Assembly (NCBI GenBank): GCA_036674765.1
Contig: JARVKI010000044.1
Location: forward strand, 62,001-126,000
Reading direction: 5' to 3'
Length of the DNA: 64,000 nucleotides
Source of the DNA: Seiridium cupressi
Taxonomy: Eukaryota; Ascomycota; Sordariomycetes; Amphisphaeriales; Sporocadaceae
Positions 46,725 through 56,355 of the stretch are shown here, one piece after another; position 1 is the first letter of the stretch; the number at the start of each line of letters is the position of its first letter. The translations under genes and the position numbers were made by a program. The notes under the pieces are model-generated. The model had not been told where the DNA came from. It did not search any database and saw only the letters and a program-made list of their open reading frames with translations.

Positions 46725-47918
46725 CTAGACGTTGATTCTCAGGCTCAAGTTGTTGTCGAAAGTGACAGTACCCCAGTATGGTTCCATACCGGCATTGCCA
46801 ACATTGACGTAGGTGCTTGTGCTGAAAATACCCTGCTCAGACAAAGCCGACAGCCAGTCCTTGATATCACCTTCGAAAGTGCCGTCAAACATGTCGCCCT
46901 CGGGCACCAGGAGCGAAGACACAGTGATACCGGTATCGGTGTTCTTGCCCTGGTACAACTGCCATCCATCCTTGCCGAAGAGTCCATCAATAGTAGCTAC
47001 GGCGCCATCGGCCCAGCCAATAGGGACCTGGCCACCCTCGTATTGGAGCCAAAGCATCAACTCCTGCGCGGAGCTCGAGGTGGAATCACCCTTGGTATCC
47101 GAGGTCATGAAATCATAAACCACGTTTCCCTTGTATGCCGTCGTGTTGCTAATGCCCCACGTGTAAGTGGAAGGAATGCTAGTAATAGAGTCCAGCGTCG
47201 TCTCCAAGTTCTGCGTCAATCCGATGAACGAGTAACCCTTGACAACGTTGGTGCTGACAGCCTCGTCAATGTCCCAGATGCTGCTCCAGTGCACAGTCTG
47301 GTCGTCGCCAGAGCCCGAGGTCGAGTAGTAGCCTGTGCAGCACGAGCCGCTGATCGACTGGTAGTTGTAGTTCATGGAGTATATGATCCAGGGCGTGCCG
47401 CTAAGAACCTCGTAGGAGTCGGGGGCACCGCAGAAGGTGGAAGTGAGTGTCTCGGTGGACTCTGCCTGGGGAGTAGAGGTGGATGTGGCGACGGCCGAGC
47501 TGGAGGTAGCCACAGTGGTTGCGACTGGGGCTGCCGTGGTGGTTGGGACTGCCACGACTTTGCTGGAAGTGCTAGTAGGAACTTCTACGACTTCACTTGA
47601 GGCAGTGGTCGGGACTGCTACGAACTCGCTCGTGGAGGAAGTTGGGACTGCTACCACTTCGCTTGTAGCTGTAGTCGGAACTGCCACAACCTCACTCGTA
47701 GCGACACTGGAAGATGTCTCGACTTCACTTGCCGCGCTCGTGGCAGATGCGACCTCAGTTGGCACTACAGTGGCCGAAGCAATAGGCGAAGGCACTGACG
47801 AGTGCCTGCTGTCACATCCGTAGTTACCACCGGGTCTTGCGTGGAAGCCCTGGGGCACCGCGAGAGCCGGAGCGACTGCGGCCGCAGAGCATAGTAGTTG
47901 AAGCAGTGATTGATGCAT
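46725..47918 (-). CDS. Secreted GH12-like glucanase with repeat linker
   Basis: Glycoside hydrolase family 12-like enzyme (endoglucanase or xyloglucanase) acting on plant wall glucans. The chosen ATG at 47918 gives MHQSLLQLLCSAAAVAPALA, a clear signal peptide; 397 residues, single exon. Residues 75-129 are five tandem 11-residue units of consensus SEVVAVPTTAT inside a Ser/Thr/Val-rich stalk (about 40-160) likely to be O-glycosylated. The jelly-roll domain starts near STFCGAPDSYEV. The nucleophile is Glu286 in ELMLWLQYEGG and the acid/base Glu379 in GMEPYWGTVTF, matching the GH12 pattern, although the N-terminal strands (YSMNYNYQSISGSCCTGYYS) diverge from well-known members. No carbohydrate-binding module is seen. 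Confidence 0.8.
   Translation of the reverse strand: MHQSLLQLLCSAAAVAPALAVPQGFHARPGGNYGCDSRHSSVPSPIASATVVPTEVASATSAASEVETSSSVATSEVVAVPTTATSEVVAVPTSSTSEFVAVPTTASSEVVEVPTSTSSKVVAVPTTTAAPVATTVATSSSAVATSTSTPQAESTETLTSTFCGAPDSYEVLSGTPWIIYSMNYNYQSISGSCCTGYYSTSGSGDDQTVHWSSIWDIDEAVSTNVVKGYSFIGLTQNLETTLDSITSIPSTYTWGISNTTAYKGNVVYDFMTSDTKGDSTSSSAQELMLWLQYEGGQVPIGWADGAVATIDGLFGKDGWQLYQGKNTDTGITVSSLLVPEGDMFDGTFEGDIKDWLSALSEQGIFSTSTYVNVGNAGMEPYWGTVTFDNNLSLRINV
47532..47696 (-). repeat. Five 33-bp tandem repeats inside the GH12 gene
   Basis: Encodes SEVVAVPTTAT, SEVVAVPTSST, SEFVAVPTTAS, SEVVEVPTSTS and SKVVAVPTTTA in order. Units are diverged at codon level, so the array is not a recent duplication, and it keeps the frame. 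Confidence 0.9.
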
Positions 47919-48931
47919 GTTTGGCAACACGAGTAAAATAGTCAATGGACTTGAAAGAGCGACGAAGAATGGAACGAATGATAATATATCCAGGAAAAGA
48001 ATGAACGCTCACTGAGCAGTAAAGGTGCGGCGATGAGGCATCAGCTTGAGCCAGAGGAAATAGAAAGTCGAAGCCATGGGCGCCGGGTTTTCATATATAA
48101 GGTCTAGAACCATTCGTCCTACAATAAGCGTAGAATTGAGCAAGGGATGTTGGTGGAGGCCGAGAAGCTTACGTTTGCAGGGGCACGAGATAAAATCATG
48201 TTGTTTGCCGTTGGTTAGTCAGGGGCATTGATCAAGTTGAAACGGACCAGCAGGGTCCACATCCTTGGAGCCTCATTTCAGCATCAGTGGCTCAGCTTGG
48301 GATCTGGAATGTCGGCCAAACAAAATTGATTTGTCCACCAACCCAATCTACCCCAGATCTACTACTGATGCGCCCAGTGCCTAGTGTCTCGAGGCCACTG
48401 GACAACTGCATTAATTTACCATGCGCCGTGCCAGCCGACCCGGGGCTCTCGATACTCGATCACCGAGCCCCGCGGACATGCTCGCTCGGCGGAAGCTCCA
48501 CTATCCTCGGCACCAGGCCCGGACCAAGATGTTTTGTTGTGTGTCACCCGATTTGCTAAGGTCGGCTATGGCGACAAAGTTGACGAATGAAGAGACAGGT
48601 TGATTTGCAACTGCCGGGGCGCTGATCGTGGAGAGTGCCAGTCGTTAGCTACTAGTTACTTTAGTGCCTGGCTCTGCTCTGCTCGCAGTCTGCAATTCAC
48701 GATTGTCAACCCCACTTGGCGCCCACAACGTCATGACTCTAATACTGTTCCAGCACGGATTGTTGATATCCCGGACGGTAATGCAAGAAGTGGCTTGGGA
48801 TCTGGAGACATGGACCTCGTGATGCTTGTCTGCATGGTCAACACTTAAGTCTTTGTGATATTTCTTCCCCATCCTGCATCCTGCTACTGCGAGAATTCCT
48901 GCAAATTACCACTGGACTCCACCAGGGAAAA
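47919..48931. other. Divergent promoter region of GH12 and hydrolase genes
   Basis: About 1 kb between the divergent starts. CCCCAG at 48352-48357 fits the loose CreA consensus, but such sites are frequent by chance. No gene is supportable. Confidence 0.4.
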
Positions 48932-49999
48932 ATGGCAAATATCGCGCCGGACAGTTCGGATGTCGCTACAACCAAATCCATCACCGTGCAAACAGAGACA
49001 GACTTATCGCTATTGTATCGCATCCTGAGAACAGTTATCAAACCTTTACGTCCGAGACTGGTAAAACCAGGCAAAAGGAAACCTGCAGGTAGTCCGCGCT
49101 TAGACACCCATCCTAGAACCAAGGGCTCCTTCACCGTCTCAGAGCGCCAGCATGATGGCAGCCGTGTATGGCTGTACGATTTTGAGCCGGAATCTCCTCC
49201 AACCATAAAAATCAAGCCTCCCTCGACGATATACTATTTCGCTGGTGGAGGTTTCCAAAGTCCGCCCTCGGGGGAGCACTGGAGTTATCTGTCGAAGCTT
49301 GCTGGGGCGCTGACACTCGAGCATCATATCACTCTGGTCAGCTACCCATTGGCGCCTGCAAGCCCTGCAAGCGAGTCTCTGCCGGTGTTACGGAGGTTGT
49401 TTACTTCCATCTTCGCAGAGGCGGCTAAAAAGGGGGACAAGATTACCTTGATGGGCGATTCTGCGGGCGGGAACATTGCTGCGAGTATAGGGTTTTGGTG
49501 GGCGAAGGAGATAGAGTCGAGCAACAATTGGAAGTTGAATTCGGTGCTTCAAAGTGTCGTGCTCGTCTCGCCCGCAATGGATCTTAGGAACTCAAACCCG
49601 GCGATGAAGGACGTAGATCGTCTTGACCCTCTGCTTGGAGCAGCATACACAGGATCTGTCGCACGAGCGTGGGTGGCAGCGCCGCCGGACAGTCCGCACC
49701 TCACCTCCTCGCCTGAGGATCCTGACATATCCCCTCTGCTTCACGAGCCAAGCTCTTTTCGATTGTTGGCGGAGATGGGCATCAGTGTGCACTGTGTGTA
49801 TGGAACGCATGACGTCCTAGCGCCGGATGTTGAATTGTTCAAGCAAAGGTGCGAAGAATTTGGCGTGAAAGGACGCTGGCTGGTTTGGATAGGGCAAATG
49901 CATTGTTTTGTCCTCGCTGGTGCGTATGGGATGAGCGAAGGGAAGAAGGCCATTGAATGGTTGGTCGAAGTGCTGAAGAGCGACGATATACACTCCTGA
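48932..49999 (+). CDS. Alpha/beta hydrolase, HSL-type esterase/lipase
   Basis: Serine hydrolase related to hormone-sensitive lipase and steryl acetyl hydrolases; substrate unknown. Single exon, 355 residues. The oxyanion block reads YYFAGGGFQSPPSGEHW (residues 101-117), the AGGG form seen in fungal members instead of HGGG. The nucleophile elbow is GDSAGG with Ser177. The acid is expected at Asp in YGTHDVLAPD and the base is His in GQMHCFVLAG. No secretory signal is evident at the N-terminus, which is basic (KPLRPRLVKPGKRK) and may contain a weak amphipathic helix. Its neighbourhood of monooxygenase and receptor could place it in metabolite tailoring, but that is inference. No lesion. Confidence 0.85.
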   Translation: MANIAPDSSDVATTKSITVQTETDLSLLYRILRTVIKPLRPRLVKPGKRKPAGSPRLDTHPRTKGSFTVSERQHDGSRVWLYDFEPESPPTIKIKPPSTIYYFAGGGFQSPPSGEHWSYLSKLAGALTLEHHITLVSYPLAPASPASESLPVLRRLFTSIFAEAAKKGDKITLMGDSAGGNIAASIGFWWAKEIESSNNWKLNSVLQSVVLVSPAMDLRNSNPAMKDVDRLDPLLGAAYTGSVARAWVAAPPDSPHLTSSPEDPDISPLLHEPSSFRLLAEMGISVHCVYGTHDVLAPDVELFKQRCEEFGVKGRWLVWIGQMHCFVLAGAYGMSEGKKAIEWLVEVLKSDDIHS

Positions 50000-50158
50000 A
50001 GGTGAAATGATGAAACAGTGTGTGTTGCCAAACTGTGTACCTGTTACCACTACCATACCAAGAGTTGGATCAAGCCGGATGATATTTCTATGTGTGATCG
50101 CATTGCCCAGGGCCATATGCTCTCATGGGAGGATCAAAAACTAAATGTATGATCTGCG

Positions 50159-51634
50159 TTATTGGCGGACATCTCTTGATGTGTTCGCGTCACCATGAAC
50201 ACTATACTCAATTGTGTTTGTTATCCACCGATCGTTGCCAGCGGCACCTTTCTGGGGCTCATCGCGCCCGATACTACGCGACACACTCCTTATATACCCC
50301 TTGAGAATATGCCTCTGGTCCTCCTCATCTGAGCTACTGTCGGCATCTACGGCGGAGGACTTGGTGGTCGATTGGCCCTTGATACCACTTGCTGTGATAA
50401 CGGCCGCGTTTCCGAGACGGCGCGCGTTTTCTTCGTCGTCGCCGACATCTTCTAGGGGTTGGTGTCTGGTATTCCGGTTGAGTCTCGCATTCTTGAAGGA
50501 GTGCATGGTGTAAGATCCCGGGGTGGCGCCCGTTGAGGAGATGCCGGCAGATACGCCAAAGTCTCGTTTCAGCGTCCGCTCGAAGAGGGATTTCAGAGGG
50601 GGGATGTTGGCAGCAATAAATCCCGCTTCGAATTCGGCTAGAGCCATTATGGAGATTCCAACGCCATCATCTGTCGGGCATAGAGAGTCAGAAAATACCG
50701 CGTAGGATGATTTTATGGACAAGTTGAATCTATGAAAGTGGCCAACTTTGGCAGCAGGGAACATTTGGCTATTGCCAAGACCGTGGCCGACAGACCAAGG
50801 AGGAAAACGCCGGGAAGAGCCCATTTGTTGTACACAGAGACCTTCACTTTGGCCAAATAGAATAGGGGACCGAGCTAGAATCCAAGATCTGTCACCATGT
50901 TGCCCACTGGCCGTCTGTCAGACAAGTTTCCAGAGATGTTAGAATCGGAAGTCGAAGGAACGACTTTAGTACTAACCCGTCTGTATGTAAGCGTCGATCA
51001 TGGAGACGATCTGTGGTAATCAGTCTGCCTCAATCGTTTTGTCCCAAATACCCTGGATAGGTCTGCATTTGAACAAGCTCCCCATGAACGTCACGGCGTT
51101 GCAAAGAATCGAGATGGTAATGCAGATCCAGACCACGATGGTCATGCCTCTTCCAAACTGGAGCCGCAAGAGGGAAGCTCCAATGCTACATTTAAGGAAC
51201 GCCATAGAAAAGCCGTTCATCATTGCAGAAAAACCGCTGTATTTAGTGCAACCGACTTTTTGCCAGGTATCTAGCGCGTAAATCGTTGTACCGTAGCCAT
51301 ATGAGTACATGACAATTGTCAACGCAATCGACACTATGCTGCAACACTGTAAACAGGAACTCATTAGCTCAACGTCTCGGTTCTCGGGACACAGGCACTT
51401 GTATCATACCATCGTGACCACCATGAGATAGTCATCCCACCCTTGGGTATTGTGTTTGATAAAACGACTCCATAGTCGGGTAACAACAAACACAAGCCCC
51501 AAAAACTGAAGAGTGAGTTCCGATGCCAGATAATCGGAAGATCTTGACTTGAATTCACCAGTGACAGAACCGGTCATGTTTGGCAGTTTGGTCTCACAGC
51601 TTTGGCTACAGAGATCGGAGATCGGTGAGGCCAT
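50159..51634 (-). pseudogene. PTH11-like rhodopsin-domain membrane protein with in-frame stops
   Basis: Relative of the receptor at 2.7 kb but without a CFEM domain. Exon 1 (51634..51410) gives MASPISDLCSQSCETKLPNM and the first helix; the intron is 51409..51347; exon 2 continues CCSIVSIALTIVMYSYGYG through helices 2-4 and the family loop CRPIQGIWDKT. The next codons meet a TGA where family members have Cys (DKTIEAD-stop-LPQIVSMIDAYIQT). A further intron with a GTTAGT donor leads to VTDLGF followed by TAG before LGPLFYL. Beyond it the frame runs KVKVSVYNKWAL, later DDGVGISIMALAEFEAGFIA, and a hydrophilic tail to 50159. I tried removing both stops with alternative introns and found none that kept conserved residues. 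The gene is therefore probably dead, though unusual splicing is not excluded. Confidence 0.6.
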
Positions 51635-53419
51635 TGAGGTTCCACAAACACAAGTCTGATCGACGGGACGAAGCTTGAGTCTTGATGATTAATAAGTATT
51701 TCTCCATTCAAAAGATGCTATGCTGGCCAAACCCCAATAGACAAGGCATAGTACAAGGGTCTCTACGTTGCGAATGAGCGGGTTTCTCATAGAGATAGCT
51801 TTAAGGCTATGGATTGCGTATCCGACGTTGCCACTTGCACATAATTCAGGGGCGGCTACAGAAGGGTCAGAACTTGAGATCCTTGCTAAAATGCAAGTTC
51901 CGTTCGACAGTGACAAGGTTTCCCGAAACGTCCTGCAATCCCGAGCATAACTTTGTCGAGCCAGATGTTACCTAGATTGTATCGCTTCATCGCCCGAGTA
52001 GATTCTCTGGCCCAACTTAGCAACGATCATCTTGTACGAAGCTTCAAACAGTTGATACCTATTGGTTCCAAGGCCTGGTCGCGCCTAGAATACACTATAT
52101 GGCTTGGTGTCGGTTATGTAGATCAGCCACGAGCTTTGGCTGGGGATAGTGTCTTCCTACAAGCCCCAGCTCCACCCCTCGCATTGCGTAAGATGTTTGA
52201 AAAGGAGCGAGCAGGGCTTTAGAACTCACAACCGGTAACGAGAGGGAAAGAAAACTCCATCACAGAAAAATGAGCTGGTCTCTGCTAGCTGCTTGACCAT
52301 GCCATGTTGAAAGAATTGACCATTCCCGCACTGGCGAACAGGGCCAGGACCTGAAACTTCGAGCCTAGCCATATCTTACGGCTTGCAAGTTTCCGGGGTC
52401 TGTTGTTTCTTGATCAACTTTTTCGTCATTGGAATATCGTTCTTAGTCTGTATATAGCCCACAAGCAATAGAAGGGATGGCGGACTCTGGGTTCCTAAGT
52501 GCCAGGTATAGAACAGGTAGGTGTTCGAAACGAACAATCACAAAGGCCTTGTCTCTGCTAATCAACCAAATTCATCTTCAACGTATACGAACCACGTCAA
52601 TGCGCACTTGCATGGTGTTTGACCAGGACCGCTGTCCTCCAAAATCACTACCATCCACCCGGAACAGCCTCAATGGTGGCTGCTCTGATGACCAGGTCCC
52701 GTTCGTGTCCCACAAGCCGTTAGTCTAGGAAGTTCGCCTCCGGAGAAGTTCCGGCGGCCCGCAGCTCGAGAACCATGTGTACGGGTGGAGTTCTGACCAG
52801 GGATATGTGGCGGTCCATTTCCATGAGAGTTATTCCCATTGGCCACCTAGAACTGTTGCAATGTACGCTGCTGCCGTCAAGAATATCGCTTAGGCTCCCC
52901 GTGGGATGTGATCTGATCAAACTGGATTCTTTCGACGTTCAAATTGCTGCTATGCACAACCTCCTGCCTCGTAGTGTGAGTTATGGGTTCACCCTAAACA
53001 GCGTCACTTCGAGACCTCGAGGGTTGGCGCCTGCAATGCTGATGCCTGTTCGTCATAGTATTACACAGTCTGAGTTTGACTGCGTCAAACTCCCTGATGC
53101 ATAGTATAATCGAAATTGATGGTTGTCGCAAAGTACCCTGACAACGAACCCTACCTACTGCTCACATCGGATCTCACGATAGTAGCATCCATCACCGTAT
53201 GATAAGTGCTGACTGACCATCGGCTCAGCACGGTGCATAGCCGAGACGTGTTCCCTGCTAACCACGTGCCGAATATATATGTATGTGCTTCTGCCGACAT
53301 GGAGGCGCTCGTTGCCACTTCTTCTCACAAGTAGGATCCGCACCTGCTAGCCACTCTTTTGATTTCAATCAGAACTGCACCAAGTCACTCTTTTCAAACC
53401 GGTTTAGGACCTCCTCTCA
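51635..53419. other. Intergenic, no supportable gene
   Basis: Between the receptor relic and the GMC gene, which both read away from it. Frames of up to 109 codons (52775..53104 plus) have no motif and are matched by antisense frames. The final 150 bases include an ATATATATG stretch at 53273 that may be the GMC promoter TATA region. Confidence 0.4.
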
Positions 53420-55605
53420 ATGTTTTCGCCACTCGTTCCCATCAGCTTACTTGCCAGCTCTGTGGCTGCCCGTTGCGTCGGACGTTACACAAACGATTCC
53501 AGTACCCAGTACGACTACCTCATTGTTGGCGGTGGTCTCACTGGTCTCGTTGCGGCTACTCGCCTTTCCGAGGATCCCAACGGTAAGAATCTAGATAAAG
53601 AAATCTCGCGATAAGCAATAGAATTAAATTCCGCGTTTAGTTTCTGTATTGGTGCTTGAGTATGGCGACTTTGACCGCAGCAACACCACGCAAATCCCTT
53701 ACTATGGAACGACATTGAATACTGCGTCCATGCGCGCTGTGCAAACTGCACCTGAGCCCTACCTAAATGACACTGTCTTCAGCATCTATACTGGGGCTGT
53801 TCCAGGTGGAGGTTCTCAAGTTAATGGCATGCAATGGGATTATCCTTCCAAGGCAGATATCGACTCTTGGGAAGTTTTAGGTAACCCAGGTTGGGCTGGG
53901 ACGGTCTGCTTCCGTACTTCAAAAAGGTCAGTTGCCTTTCTCTGTTATCAAATTTGCCTTCTCTGTTAGAAAATTCCCATCGTATGTCTATTTCACCCAT
54001 TCTGACAGAGCACCTTCTAGTCCAACACTTTTACATCACCTGATCCAGAGATCGAGGCCCTTTTCAACTATACGTATGATCCTACGAACCCTGCCTCCGC
54101 CTATGGAGATGCCGGCTTGGCCCAAGTATCTCCTCCCGAGTGGCAATGGCCGGACACGTGTGAGTAGGCAACAGACTGTCATGGGTCTTCTTCTTACGAT
54201 ATCATTGTATAGACACGGTAAAGGCCGGCCTGGCCGAGCTTGACGTTCCGTTCATCGCTGAACATTCGGAAGGAAACTCTGTTGGTCAGTACTGGACTGG
54301 CGCGGATATCAACCCAGTAAATAAAACCCGATCATCATCTCTGTATGGCTACTATGACACGGTCTCCAAGTAAGCGCTAGCTCCCCTGACTCAACAAAAG
54401 AGAAAATCACTAACCAAGTACATAGCCGGCCTAACTTGAAACTATTGACTTTGCACCAAGCTATTGAGATTCTCTTTGCCAGCAACAGCTCATCTCTCGT
54501 CGCAACTGGTGTCAAGGCGCTCGACCGCAGTACTAACACGACAGTTGAGTTCACGGCCAAAAAAGAAGTAATACTTGCTGCCGGTGCTGTTTGGACACCC
54601 CATCTCCTGCAGTTGAGTGGTATTGGTCCAGAGGCGGTCCTGGAAGCGGCGGGCGTCGCGACCAAGCTTGACATGCCAGCCGTCGGCAGCAATTTCCAGG
54701 ATCACCCTGTCATGTATTTGCAGTGGACAAGTAAGTGAATCCCTTACCATATCATCGCAGTGGCAATCAACTGACGCGGGCTCTTCCAAGTAAACAACAC
54801 ATTCCCAGCGGCGACGAGTTTGACCACAAATACGACCTTCTGGAATGAAGCTGTCCGCCAGTACTACGATGAGCACACCGGCCCTTTGACCAAAGCCTCG
54901 GCGAGCTAGCTCGCAATGCTCAATCTTTCGGCCGTTGCTGGCCCTGAAGAGGCCGAAATACTCCTGTCTGCTCTTGAGGCCCAGGACGAGAGAGCATATC
55001 TGCCAGATATTTACTCTTCTAGCCCTGCCCTCGTTGCCGGATACGAAGCCCAGCGGGCATCTCTTACAACAGACATCCGCTCCGGCGCCGTTGGCGTGCT
55101 TGAACTTCCCGTCACCGGTGCGGGTCGAGCGGCGAATGCGCTCGAGAAGACCTTCTCCCGGGGAACCGTCCACCTCAACGCCAGCAACCCCTACGGCGAC
55201 CCAGTTCTGCAGTATAACGCTCTACAGAACCCATTCGACAAGTCCTTGATGTCTGTATTCGTTTCCTGGTCCCGCAAGCTCTGGGCAACGAATGCCGTGG
55301 CGTCTTTGAACCCCGTCGAGACAGTCCCCGGTCCCGCTGCCACGACTGAAGATGCGATCCTCGCAGCGGTGCTCGCTTCCCCCGGTGTCACTTTCAGCCC
55401 ATCTTTCGCCCACCCCAGCTGCACGTGCCCCATGATGCCAGAGGAGCTGGGCGGTGTCGTGAACTCCGATCTGCTTGTCTACGGAACCCAGAAGTTGAGT
55501 ATCATTGATGCTAGCATAATTCCTATCGTACCCGCCAGCCATTTGCAGTCGGTCATGTATGGAATTGCCGAGAAGGCCAGCGATATCATCAAGAGTCGCG
55601 CATAG
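53420..55605 (+). pseudogene. Secreted GMC oxidoreductase with frameshift and stop
   Basis: FAD-linked glucose-methanol-choline family oxidase (glucose, aryl-alcohol or related substrate). Exons: 53420..53582, 53641..53926, 54021..54159, 54213..54369, 54426..54730, 54791..55605. MFSPLVPISLLASSVAARC is a signal peptide; the dinucleotide motif is YLIVGGGLTGLVAATRL; the second signature is AAGAVWTPHLLQLSGIG; the C-terminal block holds FAHPSCTCPM and the catalytic His in PASHLQSVMYGIAEKAS. Two lesions are seen. After GNPGW (about 53890-53900) one base is missing from a G run, since WDGLLPYFKK continues in another frame. TAG at 54907-54909 interrupts TKASAS and LAMLNLS. All introns fit well, which suggests recent loss. 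About 590 residues when intact. Confidence 0.78.
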
Positions 55606-56355
55606 GTTCCTCCGCTCGGGGGGCCAAGAGACAACGAGAAGCAGGATAATATACTGTAATGCTATTTAGTCGAGTGTGGTTGAGGATGTGCTTCCTCAGA
55701 CCTTAGTGTCTTCCGCGGCGTCGGCTGTACCTAGCTAGGAGGAACGACATTTTAAATGGTGGATATTTTAAACTTATAATAAGAACTGATCCATATTGTG
55801 ATTGAAATGTTCCATATTGTAAGTGCATCTGGTGTGGTTGGTAAGATGAGACGTTTCTATTCACTGCTATCACATAGGGCTAATAGACGATGTGTGCAGA
55901 TGACAAGCACTATACTCGATTAGTGGACGTGCATAAGTCGATTTGTGCCCCTTCTATATCCAGCCTAGTACGCCTTCCCAGTTCTAAATAAACCTACCCA
56001 TTGCCTCATGTATCTATCATCCTGTTACCAGAGTTGCGATTCGTTCCCGAAATCAATATTACGCTGGATGCCGACCGGGAATTTAGGTCAGAAAGACGCC
56101 GCACTAGGCACCGTGACGTATCGCACCGGATGACCAGCATCACGCCATTGTCTATCATCAATTATTTCCGGACTTCTTGCATCAGCTGTGCTGTAAAATT
56201 GCGCCCAGACCCAGATTTGGCAATTAGCCGATGAAATAAAGCAGAACCACGCGCTGACCCTTGTAAGCAGGTGTTTGATCAAAGACCAGCTACTCTCGGG
56301 CCTGTGGCGATGGATAGTTCCTCACAATCTCACGAGTTGTGGTGTTGGACTCGGA
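55606..56355. other. Convergent 3' region
   Basis: Lies between the 3' ends of the GMC gene and the Zn2Cys6 regulator gene. AT-rich around 55740-55830. No feature is recognised. Confidence 0.45.
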
